Assembly (NCBI GenBank): GCA_045636265.1
Contig: JAZTXD010000170.1
Location: 1-64,000 of the forward strand
DNA length: 64,000 bases
Direction of reading: 5' to 3'
From: Flemingiibacterium sp045636265
Lineage (GTDB): Bacteria; Bacillota; Clostridia; Oscillospirales; CAG-272
Of the stretch, positions 49,416-58,524 are shown piece after piece. Below the pieces are notes generated by a model that ran no database searches, had not been told where the DNA came from, and worked only from the letters and a program-made list of their open reading frames with translations. Made by a program: the position numbers and the translations under genes. The first letter of the stretch is position 1. Each line of letters opens with the position of its first letter.

Positions 49416-49458
49416 AAAACCCGCATTGCTAGCATTATTAGCTCGTAATGCGGGTTTT
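49416..49458. terminator. Bidirectional terminator
   Basis: The 12-bp stem AAAACCCGCATT/AATGCGGGTTTT separates the converging four-gene operon and the McrBC-like pair. Confidence 0.85.
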
Positions 49459-49547
49459 CACATCTAAAAGAGAGGATCATCTTGATCACATTCTTCAAAA
49501 CTTGGAATCATACGGTGACCAGTTTCATACATGCGCAAGGATGGCGT

Positions 49548-52250
49548 TTAATCATGTGGATAAGGACATTTTACATGCCAGTTTGTAAGTGTATTATCCT
49601 TCGTTTTTAGAGGCATGTGATAACTATCAAACTCATGCTTGATTAAGATGTGATTTTGGCCGGGAACATCACAATGTGTTTCAACTCTGAATTCTCCACA
49701 ATCTTTACAGGTTACATAATATTTTTCAGCACCACTCATGGTAAGCAGAGTTTTTTTGGAGATATTTGTACTGCCGCATTCCCAACATACATTACAGGAT
49801 TGTTCCTTATACTCAAAAATGAGCTTGAAAAGCGCATTGAACGCTGTTTCGTTACCCGGCGTTAATTGTACCATTCCAATTGGATGGGGACCACAATCAG
49901 TAACCGCACTTTTAAGCTCTTCGCCATACAGACGAGTTTCGCCATTGGTTAAATATTCTATGTCAAGTAGCCTTGAGAACATTTTTAATCCGTCGGTCGT
50001 TGATTCAGAAACACATGGTTCTGCAACTATCAGATATGACCCCATTATCTTGGGAGGAGGATCTTCTGGCCTTTTGGGGATTAAAGAAAAACATTCCATA
50101 TCCTCAACATATTTTTTCGCTGCAACATCACGTACTTCTTTCTTTTGATGAGTTTCGGAGAACTTCTTGTATTTAGCATCAAAGAAGTACCAATGTCCAT
50201 TATCTGGGAAAAATATTGCATAATCTGGCGTGCGTTTTTTTTCGTTATGTATATTTTTGAATTCATGATTGTAATAAAAAACAATTCTCAAATACTCACC
50301 ATTAATATTTTTACAAAGCCGAATTTGAAAATCTTTGTGCGATATTCCACCTTCCCTAACGAATTGATCAAAAATGTTTTTTTGAATCGTTTCTGCGGCA
50401 AGCGCTTCTCCGGATTCTGGTTTATCGGGATTAAATCCGAGTTCGATCAGGCGAGACAAAATTTTGTAAAATATCCAATACTCATATATTTCATGCGTGT
50501 CTCTTACACCGAAGGCATTTACATCGAGATGACCGCTCAAAATATAGTGTGTGTTTACCATTTTCGCCATGAGGTCATAAATTTCGCGGTAGTTATAATC
50601 TCTTGCGAATTTTGGCGTTTTTGAAGGAGGAAAGGTTAAAGATGATTCTGACGGGATCCCATTGATCCATTTAGAATAATCTAAAAGAAGCTTTGCTTTT
50701 TCAAATGCGTCATTGTATTTAGTACAGTCTTGGGTACATGTATTATTGTAGTCCGATCTGATTTTTGCACTTCTTTCAAGAAACTCTTTTTCATAATCTG
50801 GGTCACGAATGTCAAAATTATATCCATTTTTCTTTAATTGTTCAGAGTATGCATCTTCGATTTTATATATGGAATTATAATCATTGTTGGTGTTGGGAAT
50901 ACCACTGATTATTTCATAGGTTCCTTGTGCAGTTACATAGTTGTAGCTATTATTAATGCGCATGGCGCACTCAACTTCCATCCAATCTTCCTGTTCGTTA
51001 GAAGCGGTAAATAGCTTACACAGAATAGTACAAAATCTTAATGCTTCTTCCTTGTTCGAAGTATAGTATTCTATCGCCCAGCTTGATGGAACAGTTCCTT
51101 GCTTATGAAAGGGCACATACGGCGAGTCGGGGGTACGATTGCTTAAATCATTCAGTTCATTGGTAAATATTTTATAGAATCTGTTTTTATGGTAAAAGCA
51201 AATTTTTCCGAGCTTGCTTGGATCTTTTTTAGATACGAAGAGTTTAAGTGTTTTCTTTTCCAGGTTGGTTTGTTCACATAGGGGATCTTTTATAGTTGTT
51301 CCGAGATACTTGTATCTGCCTTGTTGCGTGTTTGATGCGATTGGTGGGGATAATGTCATTTTAGGAGCTTTTTCAGGTTTGTAATATGTATTAATACTAT
51401 CATATGAATTTTTCAGCCTCTCCAAAAATGTTTTTATCACGCGGTTTTCATATACATCAAGACTCTCCGTGTAATCAATACTTGCAGTCTTACCTGCACC
51501 GCCTGAACGCATATAATCGCGGAAAACGCGCGAATCAAACTTGTGAAGCTTGTGAACAGGTGTCTTGGTATAGCACTTCTCTAAATTTACCGCCGGATTT
51601 CGCTCAATTCTGCCAAGAACATGCTTCATTCGTGTTACCCATTCCTCCAAATCATCCACAGCCTCACCGATTCCAACAGCAGAGTTTGACCTTGTCACGA
51701 AGGCATCGTGCAGTGAAATTAGGTCATTCAGCATGACGAGATACTCATTAACTGTGACTCCGGATGGCAAAACATATATCCATGGAGATGTGTAAATGAT
51801 TTTGTCGGTATTCTTGACTTTCACAAAAACGCGAAATACCCCTGCGGCTGTGATACAGTCAACATCGCCCCTGTTAGGTGTGTATACAGTATTTCCGTTC
51901 TGTACTGATGTTTTGTACGATGTGTTTTGATACCACCAGCTGGATTCATTATCTTCTACGAGATCGTTCCACTTAATCTTGCCGTCGGCACGAACTGAAT
52001 CGTTAATGGATAATTTCAGATCTTCTTTTTTGTATGAATCGCCGTTATCAAGCTCCAATTTGAATGCAATCTGATTGTATGAATCAGCACCGGGAGTGTA
52101 GTCGTGGGTTGGTATTTGCCAGCGCTTTTCTCCGGTTTGTTCATCTGAAACTTCTATCTCACCGATTTGAATAGTTTCAAGTTGTATCTTTGAAAATTTG
52201 AAATTTTCCTCATTCGGTTTAAATCGAAATTTCGCGGGCACAATTTTCAT
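49548..52250 (-). CDS. McrC-like DUF2357 nuclease subunit
   Basis: A 900-residue protein. The N-terminal beta-rich part (about 1-165) is followed by the DUF2357 region with SLDVYENRVIKTFLERL (near 263-279). A PD-(D/E)xK nuclease core has E590 in EIYEYWIFYKIL, D676 in RTPDYAIFF and D691-A-K693 in YFFDAKYK, so it is likely active. A C-terminal zinc ribbon carries CWECGSTNI and CKDCGEF. It should be the DNA-cutting partner of the AAA+ protein encoded 16 bases upstream, forming a type IV-like, modification-dependent restriction system. Confidence 0.85.
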   Translation of the reverse strand: MKIVPAKFRFKPNEENFKFSKIQLETIQIGEIEVSDEQTGEKRWQIPTHDYTPGADSYNQIAFKLELDNGDSYKKEDLKLSINDSVRADGKIKWNDLVEDNESSWWYQNTSYKTSVQNGNTVYTPNRGDVDCITAAGVFRVFVKVKNTDKIIYTSPWIYVLPSGVTVNEYLVMLNDLISLHDAFVTRSNSAVGIGEAVDDLEEWVTRMKHVLGRIERNPAVNLEKCYTKTPVHKLHKFDSRVFRDYMRSGGAGKTASIDYTESLDVYENRVIKTFLERLKNSYDSINTYYKPEKAPKMTLSPPIASNTQQGRYKYLGTTIKDPLCEQTNLEKKTLKLFVSKKDPSKLGKICFYHKNRFYKIFTNELNDLSNRTPDSPYVPFHKQGTVPSSWAIEYYTSNKEEALRFCTILCKLFTASNEQEDWMEVECAMRINNSYNYVTAQGTYEIISGIPNTNNDYNSIYKIEDAYSEQLKKNGYNFDIRDPDYEKEFLERSAKIRSDYNNTCTQDCTKYNDAFEKAKLLLDYSKWINGIPSESSLTFPPSKTPKFARDYNYREIYDLMAKMVNTHYILSGHLDVNAFGVRDTHEIYEYWIFYKILSRLIELGFNPDKPESGEALAAETIQKNIFDQFVREGGISHKDFQIRLCKNINGEYLRIVFYYNHEFKNIHNEKKRTPDYAIFFPDNGHWYFFDAKYKKFSETHQKKEVRDVAAKKYVEDMECFSLIPKRPEDPPPKIMGSYLIVAEPCVSESTTDGLKMFSRLLDIEYLTNGETRLYGEELKSAVTDCGPHPIGMVQLTPGNETAFNALFKLIFEYKEQSCNVCWECGSTNISKKTLLTMSGAEKYYVTCKDCGEFRVETHCDVPGQNHILIKHEFDSYHMPLKTKDNTLTNWHVKCPYPHD

Positions 52251-52266
52251 TTTATTTCCTCACAGA

Positions 52267-53931
52267 TCAGTCTATCCAATATGAACTTTGGATTTTTCCA
52301 CAGCGAGCACTTGTAAGCGGCCATTTGGACTTGTCGGGTTCGGATACGTTGAGATATTCCTTATAATTATCATTGAATTTTCCCCAATCCACTTCGGAAT
52401 TTATCGCAGGCAAGAGCTTGGAGAGGGCTGAGAGGTCGGCAAACATATCATCCGATAACCCTAATACAGTATGCAACGCATACATTTTTTTCGCAAACTT
52501 CTCAAAACGCGGGTTTTCGTTTTTGAAAACGGAGTTATAGCTAGAAGGATCTTGCTCGAATTGGGTATAAGGATAGTATGATTCATCATTGGGCTGGAAT
52601 TTCTCGTTTACACTATCACCATCGCCGCGCTTGAACTCGATAAAAAAGCTTCTATCGATAACCTTGGGACTGAGCATATTGGTTGTGTCATCCATATTCA
52701 GCGTTCCGACAAAGCGCACATTTGGAGGGAGTTGAAAGTCGCGATAATCTGCAAGCAGTGAGGTTTTACGCTTGTCTTCGTCGTTGATTCCCTTTTCGTG
52801 CTCCTTCAACCGATTGTTAACCCATTTGTTGATGCTGTATGGTAATAGGCGTATGGTACGATCAGCATCGGCTTTTTCATATGTCAGGATAGATAGAAAC
52901 GATGCAAAGTAGTATTCAACCTTTGCGAGGTTCATTTCATCGAGGCAAATGATATGTAGGCGGGATTTTTCTTCGAGCTGTTCGTATTCATTTCGAGCTT
53001 CAATCAGTGCGTCAAGGAATGGCGTGCTGTGATAAGTTCCCTGCATTGGGTTATAATATCCCATAAGGTCAGATGCATCGGTCCAATTTGACTGAACTTG
53101 AATCATCGTACACTTAGCGCCGATAGCATCAGCCATTTTTCTTGCAAATGTGGTTTTACCTGTGCCGGGATCGCCAGACAGTACGATTATCTGATCTGTG
53201 TTGAGTGCCATAAGGAACCGCTCGACTTTGTTTTGGTCGTATTTGTATGGTAGTTTAGAATTGATGCGCGTTAAATCGAGTCCGGAATTGATCATTCCCT
53301 TGGATAAAAACTCGGTTTTATATGTTGATTCATAGAGACCGAGAGATTTATATTGTTCCATTTTTTTCTCCAATTCTTCAAAGTACATTTTTTTCTTCTC
53401 TAATTCGCTGCCTATATCACGAAGTCGGCGGCGATTATGTTTAATTTGCTTATTAATATCTTGCGCATTAGTATATCTTTTTAGCAAGGAATATGGTTCA
53501 GAGGTTAATGCTTGATTGAATTCTTCATCCAATTGTATAGCATTAAGTATTTCGTCAATGCTCGAAGTTTCATTTAAATGTAATTCATCAAAACTGCGAC
53601 ATATAGAAGAATCAGTTTTAAGTAAGTTGTTAACATCTTTACATGAATCAAGCATGGGAAGAAATAATACTTTTGTATCATTTTTGTAATTTAGATTATC
53701 AGCAGAAACGAAAAAATATCTGTATGTGTTGTATGGATAATTTAATATATTACCATACAAATCGGTAATTTCCTGAATGTTATTATCTTCTTTAATGAAG
53801 GTGCCTTTGAATATAGGATATATGTCAGCATCCAAACGGTGTATTAGAATATCGTTTAAAACAAAAGATAACTTTTCATTGTCATTATTTATTGAATTTA
53901 AGTTTTTCAAATAGTCTTTAAAGAGTAACAT
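52267..53931 (-). CDS. McrB-like AAA+ restriction motor
   Basis: A 554-residue protein. The N-terminal 145 residues are unassigned and probably recognise the target. A coiled coil follows (about 158-195: NKQIKHNRRRLRDIGSEL, KKMYFEELEKKMEQYKSLG). The AAA+ domain has Walker A SGDPGTGKT (252-260), Walker B IICLDEMN (D331, E332) and the McrB-type GTLNMDDTTNMLSPKVIDRS. In McrB this last motif (usually MNTADRS) binds GTP, so GTP or ATP use is open. It is the first gene of the pair, with GAAGGAAG before the ATG. Confidence 0.87.
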   Translation of the reverse strand: MLLFKDYLKNLNSINNDNEKLSFVLNDILIHRLDADIYPIFKGTFIKEDNNIQEITDLYGNILNYPYNTYRYFFVSADNLNYKNDTKVLFLPMLDSCKDVNNLLKTDSSICRSFDELHLNETSSIDEILNAIQLDEEFNQALTSEPYSLLKRYTNAQDINKQIKHNRRRLRDIGSELEKKKMYFEELEKKMEQYKSLGLYESTYKTEFLSKGMINSGLDLTRINSKLPYKYDQNKVERFLMALNTDQIIVLSGDPGTGKTTFARKMADAIGAKCTMIQVQSNWTDASDLMGYYNPMQGTYHSTPFLDALIEARNEYEQLEEKSRLHIICLDEMNLAKVEYYFASFLSILTYEKADADRTIRLLPYSINKWVNNRLKEHEKGINDEDKRKTSLLADYRDFQLPPNVRFVGTLNMDDTTNMLSPKVIDRSFFIEFKRGDGDSVNEKFQPNDESYYPYTQFEQDPSSYNSVFKNENPRFEKFAKKMYALHTVLGLSDDMFADLSALSKLLPAINSEVDWGKFNDNYKEYLNVSEPDKSKWPLTSARCGKIQSSYWID

Positions 53932-53949
53932 AACTATACTTCCTTCATC

Positions 53950-54093
53950 TCAAGTAAGCATCAGCGATCCGTTTCGCTCTGAAACCAATCCAACCGACAG
54001 GTTTCTGCGAAGACGTGCCAATTTTATTTGCTCGCCCATTTGTGCTAATATTTTTACGACCTGCGGCAATACGGTCGCGGCTTTTCTACTCAT
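53950..54093 (-). pseudogene. Truncated XRE-type regulator upstream of mcrB-like gene
   Basis: A 47-residue frame: a start like QVVKILAQMGEQIKLARLRR followed by NLSVGLVSERNG. This matches the first helices of HipB/XRE antitoxin-type regulators (KLARLRR...LS..LVSER.G), then diverges and stops before the recognition helix. The usual protein is about 100 residues. It keeps its own promoter and ends 18 bases before the McrB-like gene, so it may be a truncated leader gene at the island edge. Confidence 0.55.
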
Positions 54094-54116
54094 GTCAATA
54101 CCACCTTATGTTTATT

Positions 54117-54145
54117 ATTATAGACCAAAACCATGGTTTGGTCAA
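54117..54145 (-). promoter_or_regulatory. Promoter and operator feeding the truncated XRE gene and McrBC-like pair
   Basis: On the minus strand TTGACC (54140-54145) and TATAAT (54117-54122) are 17 bp apart. The spacer is a near-palindrome around AACCATGGTT, the arrangement expected of a self-regulating XRE gene. Confidence 0.7.
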
Positions 54146-54198
54146 TATATATAAACATAATTTTTTATGTAGACACGATTTTTTGCTCGTAACGCTCG

Positions 54199-54453
54199 TC
54201 AAACCGTAAGACCAAACTCATACCTCACCGTAGCTTTATGCTCCTTCAAAATCCTACTCGCCCGCTCAAATCTCGCGCGTCGTACGGGTTTCACGTTCTT
54301 AACCATCTGACCGCCGATAGAGCCTGCCTGACGGGAAGTGAGTTCACCGTTGTAACCCTGCTTAAGGTTAACGCCAACTTCGCTTGCTGCCTCCATCTTG
54401 AACTGCTCGAGAGCTGCCTTAGCCTCGGGAACTACAATCTTATTAGTAGACAT
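54199..54453 (-). CDS. Alpha/beta-type small acid-soluble spore protein
   Basis: An 84-residue DNA-coating protein of the spore core, made late in the forespore and degraded at germination. It has NKIVVPEAKAALEQFKMEAA with the GPR-protease-type site (EVGVNL), then KQGYNGELTSRQAGSIGGQM. The C-terminal third (VKPVRRARFERASRILKEHK) is basic and longer than in Bacillus SspA-type proteins. AAAGGAG lies before the ATG. It shows that the host forms endospores. It is the first chromosomal gene right of the island. Confidence 0.93.
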   Translation of the reverse strand: MSTNKIVVPEAKAALEQFKMEAASEVGVNLKQGYNGELTSRQAGSIGGQMVKNVKPVRRARFERASRILKEHKATVRYEFGLTV

Positions 54454-54539
54454 AGTCTGTTTTCTCCTTTTGGAAAATATCTATATTATCGACATATTCC
54501 GCATCTTCCGCGATGTTTCGCGAAAACCGTCACGCATGT

Positions 54540-54587
54540 GTCGGGCGGGATACATCTGTTAATTGAGCCTTGACGTTTCCGCCCGAC
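54540..54587. other. Inverted repeat upstream of the spore-protein gene
   Basis: Arms GTCGGGCGG and CCGCCCGAC are 30 bases apart. In the 54,454-54,777 gap this is the only clear structure; it may terminate or structure a transcript, but no T-run follows. Confidence 0.4.
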
Positions 54588-54777
54588 TCTGATACTATTA
54601 TCGCCGATATCACAGTTTATATAAGTGGGAATTTCATGCGGCGGTGGAAAACTCAATATAAAATCAAGCGCAAATGTATGAGAAATTTAATTTTTTATCT
54701 TTCTGCACTTGACTTTTCCATGACGGAATGATATCATTATACAAAGATGAAAACAATTTAGTTAAAGAGGCTGTGTG

Positions 54778-55692
54778 ATGATTGATTATATTATAATTTT
54801 ACTCGCTGTCGCGTGCTTTGCGGGACAGTTCGCGTTTACAAAGCTTTATGAGAGGGTTATAAAGCAAACCACTGTAACATCCCTTATTATGCTCAGCGCA
54901 ACGGGTGTTGTGGGAACGCTTTTATACCTCGCTGTCGGCGGATTCAAGGTGAATTTTTCGCCGATTTCCGTTATTCTTGCAGTCGCGCTGGCGTGCATTA
55001 TGGTTCCTTACTATATGGTAGGCATCAAGGTGCTCTCGCTCGGAAGCCTTGCAATATACAGCATGTTTATGATGCTCGGCGGAATGTTGGTGCCGTTTTT
55101 CTACGGAGTCATTTTTCTTGATGAAGCAGTTTCCGTGTGGCAAATACTCGGTGCGGTGCTCTTAACGCTCTTTATAGTTTTGCAGGCAGTCTGGCAGAAG
55201 TCACCGGATGAGGGCGATGCAAAGGGGGCAAAAGGGACAAAATATCTTTTCTTTGCGCTTTGCCTTGTAATATTCTTCCTCAACGGTGCAACCTCGGTTA
55301 TATCCAAGGCGCATCAGATAAGTGCGGGCGCTGTAGATGAGGTGAGCTTCACGGTTATCTACTGCTTTCTTACTGCACTTTTCGGTGTGGTGCTGCTGCC
55401 GTTCGGATTCATAAAAAATAAAGCAGAGGCAAAAATAAAAACACGCGAAACTCTCAGAATAAAGCCACTTCTCACTATGTTTCTTATTGGTGCTGCGGCG
55501 CATACGGGAAACTTCCTTCTCTTAAAAGCTGCATCAAACGTTCCGGCATCTGTTCAGTATCCGCTTGTTTCGGGCGGCGTAATCGTACTCTCGGCGCTCA
55601 CTTCGGCGTATATATTTAAAGAAAAGCTGTCTTTGAAGGAATGGCTGTCGGTTGCGGGCGTATTTGCATCAACGTTTCTGTTTGCGTTTTAA
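54778..55692 (+). CDS. DMT-superfamily (EamA-like) transporter
   Basis: A 304-residue integral membrane protein with about ten hydrophobic segments in two halves. Each half ends in an EamA-like signature: YSMFMMLGGMLVPFFYGVIF, and PLVSGGVIVLSALTSAYIFK with KEKLSLKEWLSVAGV. The halves are separated by the polar stretch KSPDEGDAKGAKGTK. It probably exchanges small metabolites; the substrate is unknown. The start at 54778 has AAAGAGG 7 bases upstream. The alpha-galactosidase gene follows 24 bases later, so uptake or export of a related metabolite is possible. Confidence 0.82.
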   Translation: MIDYIIILLAVACFAGQFAFTKLYERVIKQTTVTSLIMLSATGVVGTLLYLAVGGFKVNFSPISVILAVALACIMVPYYMVGIKVLSLGSLAIYSMFMMLGGMLVPFFYGVIFLDEAVSVWQILGAVLLTLFIVLQAVWQKSPDEGDAKGAKGTKYLFFALCLVIFFLNGATSVISKAHQISAGAVDEVSFTVIYCFLTALFGVVLLPFGFIKNKAEAKIKTRETLRIKPLLTMFLIGAAAHTGNFLLLKAASNVPASVQYPLVSGGVIVLSALTSAYIFKEKLSLKEWLSVAGVFASTFLFAF

Positions 55693-55716
55693 GTTATACA
55701 TATTATGAGGTGAATT

Positions 55717-57594
55717 ATGCGTATTGATTCTTACATTGAACCCAGAAAGTTTCTTGGTGTGTCGGGACTCTTCTCGGTGAATACAAGTGCCGGTGTTATT
55801 GAGGGCAACTCGGATTATACACGCACCGAAATTGACGGCAAGACCGTTTTCGAGTACACGCTTGACGGCGTGCGGCTGACTGCGGAGTTTTCTGAAAAAG
55901 CGAACGGTGTTCTCATTCGTCAGGATTATTTTGAAAACACATCGGATGCTCCGATTCACATATACAAAATCGCAAGCCGCTTCCACATGGACGGCAATGC
56001 ATATGACGTGTACACGCAGTACATCGGTTGGCAGAATGAGAACAAAGGCGGATGGCAGCCGCTTGTAACACAGGTTACAACAGCCGCACTCGGCATCCGC
56101 ACCTGCGAGGGCGCCGCTCCGATAATGGCGCTCCACAGCAGATATACCGGTAAGAATACAGTTTTCCACTTGCTTCCGAACGGACAGTGGAGCATGACTG
56201 CCAAGAAGTTCCCGGTCAGCAAAAACGAGCATGTTATTGTTGAAATGGGACTTCACGATGACTGCCTTGATTTGGCGGTTGCGCCCGGTGAGCGCATTAC
56301 GCTTCCGACTGTTATATTCTTCACCGCCGAGAGTCAGGTTGATCTTGATGCATATAAGCTTCACGAGGTATATAACGAGCTTTATCCGCGCCGTGAGCTG
56401 CCGATATTCTACAACTCTTGGCTTTACTGCTTCGACAAGCTTGACATAGACGCACTTCTCAAACAGGTTGATGCTGCGGCAGACCTCGGATTTGAGGGAT
56501 TTATGATAGATGCCGGCTGGTTTGGCGACGGAAGCGGAAACTGGTTCGCGTCGGTTGGCGACTGGGAGGAAAATACCGTTACCGGTCCTGCGGGACGGCT
56601 TATCGAGTTGTCCGAGCGTGCACGTGAGCGCGGAATGATGTTCGGACTCTGGTTTGAGCCGGAAAGAGCCGGCAGACTCAGCAAAAATTTAGCGGCACAT
56701 CCTGAATATTTTATCGCAAATCAATTCCTCGATTTTGCAAATCCCGAGGCGCTTGAGTATATACTTGACGCGGTTTCATCGCAAATTGAAAAATACAGCA
56801 TCGGCTGGGTGAAATTTGATTTTAATGCATCAATTCCGGCAGATCCGAGCCGCGGTGCGTTTTACCGCTATATGCAGGGACAGTTTGAGTTTATAAAGCG
56901 CCTGCGCGAGAGATTCCCAAACCTCTACATAACAAACTGCGCCAGCGGCGGTGAGCGCATGGAGCTTGAGCAGGCAAAGATAACCGACAGCTTCTGGTTC
57001 ACGGACAATCAGGGACCGTATGAGGGACTGCGTATCCTTAAGGATTCGCTGAAGCGCTTACCCACATCGGTGATTGAGCGTTGGACTGCGGAAAAGTATT
57101 GCGAAGGCTTCCCGGACTTTGACCGCGGACTTGTCGGCAAGATGATACACTGCAACAATGCGACTTGGAGCTATCTTGTGGGCATCGACGACTCTTATTC
57201 CGAGGCATTTGCAAAGGGCGGACCTATCGGCTTCTCCTGCGACGTTGCTGCGTTCCCGGAAGAATACAAGAAGCGCTGGAGCGAGCTTTTCCGGGAGTAC
57301 AAAAAGGAGCGCGAATTCTATAAGAGCGCTGTGGCGAGAATCATAGTTGACAGCGATTCGGTTATCGCTATCGAATACTCCGATGCGGCACTTGAAAAGT
57401 GTGTAATTCAGGTGTTCACAAAGCTCGTGTGCATGACATCGCTTGTTATCTATCCGGCTGTTGACGGCAATGCGGAGTATATGCTCGGGGACACCAAGCT
57501 TTCCGGTAGAGAAATTAAAGAAAACGGTATAAACGTAAATAATCTCGTTGACAATAGCGCACAGACACTCGTGCTTACCAAAATTTCACAGTAA
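55717..57594 (+). CDS. GH36-like alpha-galactosidase
   Basis: A 625-residue cytosolic glycoside hydrolase of family 36 type. An N-terminal beta-sandwich (about 1-210) precedes the TIM barrel, with YNSWLYCFDKLD, GFEGFMIDAGWFGDG, GLWFEPERAG, the likely nucleophile aspartate in WVKFDFNAS, and NCASGGERME. The likely acid/base aspartate lies in FWFTDNQGPYEG. It should release galactose from raffinose-type sugars or galactomannan fragments. It has no signal peptide, so substrates must be imported. It is co-transcribed with the DMT transporter. Confidence 0.9.
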   Translation: MRIDSYIEPRKFLGVSGLFSVNTSAGVIEGNSDYTRTEIDGKTVFEYTLDGVRLTAEFSEKANGVLIRQDYFENTSDAPIHIYKIASRFHMDGNAYDVYTQYIGWQNENKGGWQPLVTQVTTAALGIRTCEGAAPIMALHSRYTGKNTVFHLLPNGQWSMTAKKFPVSKNEHVIVEMGLHDDCLDLAVAPGERITLPTVIFFTAESQVDLDAYKLHEVYNELYPRRELPIFYNSWLYCFDKLDIDALLKQVDAAADLGFEGFMIDAGWFGDGSGNWFASVGDWEENTVTGPAGRLIELSERARERGMMFGLWFEPERAGRLSKNLAAHPEYFIANQFLDFANPEALEYILDAVSSQIEKYSIGWVKFDFNASIPADPSRGAFYRYMQGQFEFIKRLRERFPNLYITNCASGGERMELEQAKITDSFWFTDNQGPYEGLRILKDSLKRLPTSVIERWTAEKYCEGFPDFDRGLVGKMIHCNNATWSYLVGIDDSYSEAFAKGGPIGFSCDVAAFPEEYKKRWSELFREYKKEREFYKSAVARIIVDSDSVIAIEYSDAALEKCVIQVFTKLVCMTSLVIYPAVDGNAEYMLGDTKLSGREIKENGINVNNLVDNSAQTLVLTKISQ

Positions 57595-57600
57595 AATGCA

Positions 57601-57624
57601 CCGGCAGAGAATATTCTCTGCCGG
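57601..57624. terminator. Palindromic terminator after alpha-galactosidase
   Basis: A perfect 24-bp palindrome (CCGGCAGAGAAT and its complement) is followed by ATTTATATT. Its inner 22 bp recur exactly at 58487-58508. Confidence 0.7.
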
Positions 57625-57753
57625 ATTTATATTAACGCTTGCATTTGTGTGCGGTAATTGACACTTTGGAGATTATATGGTAAAATAAGATTACGCCAAT
57701 GCCGCCGGGCAGCAAACCAAATTTGTGATTGCTCATATAAGAAAGGATAGTTT

Positions 57754-58452
57754 ATGATCTATGTAATGTCAGACATTCACGGGGAATATGAAAAGTATAT
57801 TGCCATGCTCCGGAAGATAGGCTTCAATGAGCAGGATACACTCTATATTCTGGGCGACGTTGTTGACCGTGGTGAGCAGCCGGTTGATATTCTTTTGGAT
57901 ATGATGACCCGTTCTAATGTATACCCGATAGTTGGCAATCACGAGCTTATGGCACTTAATCTTCTGCGGACTTTATCGGTCGAAATAACTGATGAAAACT
58001 ACGCTTCGCATATTGATGCAAAGCTGATGGAATCGCTTCTTGGGTGGCAGCTCAACGGCGGAATATCAACTATAAAGCAGTTTCAGACGTTACCGATAGA
58101 GCAGCGGGAGTGCGTTCTGGAGTATCTTGAGGAGTTTTCGCCGTATGAGCTTGTTGAGGCCGGAGGCAGAAAGTTTCTGCTCGTACACGCGGGACTTGGT
58201 AACTTCAGCGACGAAAAGGATATTGATGACTATACGCTTGAAGAGCTGACGTATATGCGTACCGATTATGAGAAAAAATATTTTAGTGCTGACAATTTCT
58301 TCATTGTCACCGGACACACACCCACTCTTGCGATAAACGGCAAGGCGGAGATATACAGAAGTCAGAATAACATCTGTATTGACTGCGGCGCAGTTTATAA
58401 CGGCAAGCTTGCCTGCCTGTGCCTTGACACAATGGAAGAATATTATATTTAA
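57754..58452 (+). CDS. PPP-family metallophosphatase
   Basis: A 232-residue phosphatase with the complete PPP motif series: SDIHGEY, GDVVDRG, GNHE and, at the end, VTGHTP. These bind two metal ions. The size and motifs suit bacterial serine/threonine phosphatases or ApaH-like diadenosine polyphosphatases; sequence alone does not separate these. AAGGATAG precedes the ATG. It is monocistronic between two copies of the same palindromic terminator. Confidence 0.88.
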   Translation: MIYVMSDIHGEYEKYIAMLRKIGFNEQDTLYILGDVVDRGEQPVDILLDMMTRSNVYPIVGNHELMALNLLRTLSVEITDENYASHIDAKLMESLLGWQLNGGISTIKQFQTLPIEQRECVLEYLEEFSPYELVEAGGRKFLLVHAGLGNFSDEKDIDDYTLEELTYMRTDYEKKYFSADNFFIVTGHTPTLAINGKAEIYRSQNNICIDCGAVYNGKLACLCLDTMEEYYI

Positions 58453-58485
58453 GCTGAGCACGCCCAAAATCCTTATCACAAAAAA

Positions 58486-58517
58486 GCGGCAGAGAATATT
58501 CTCTGCCGCCTCTTTTA
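58486..58517. terminator. Palindromic terminator between convergent genes
   Basis: The palindrome GCGGCAGAGAAT with its complement (58486-58509) is followed by CTCTTTTATT on the plus strand and by a T-run on the minus strand. Confidence 0.82.
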
Positions 58518-58524
58518 TTAATAT

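Noticed and set aside
51404..51736. Plus-strand 110-codon frame inside the McrC-like gene
   Set aside because: Pro/His/Ser-rich, with no ribosome binding site, opposite a well-supported gene.
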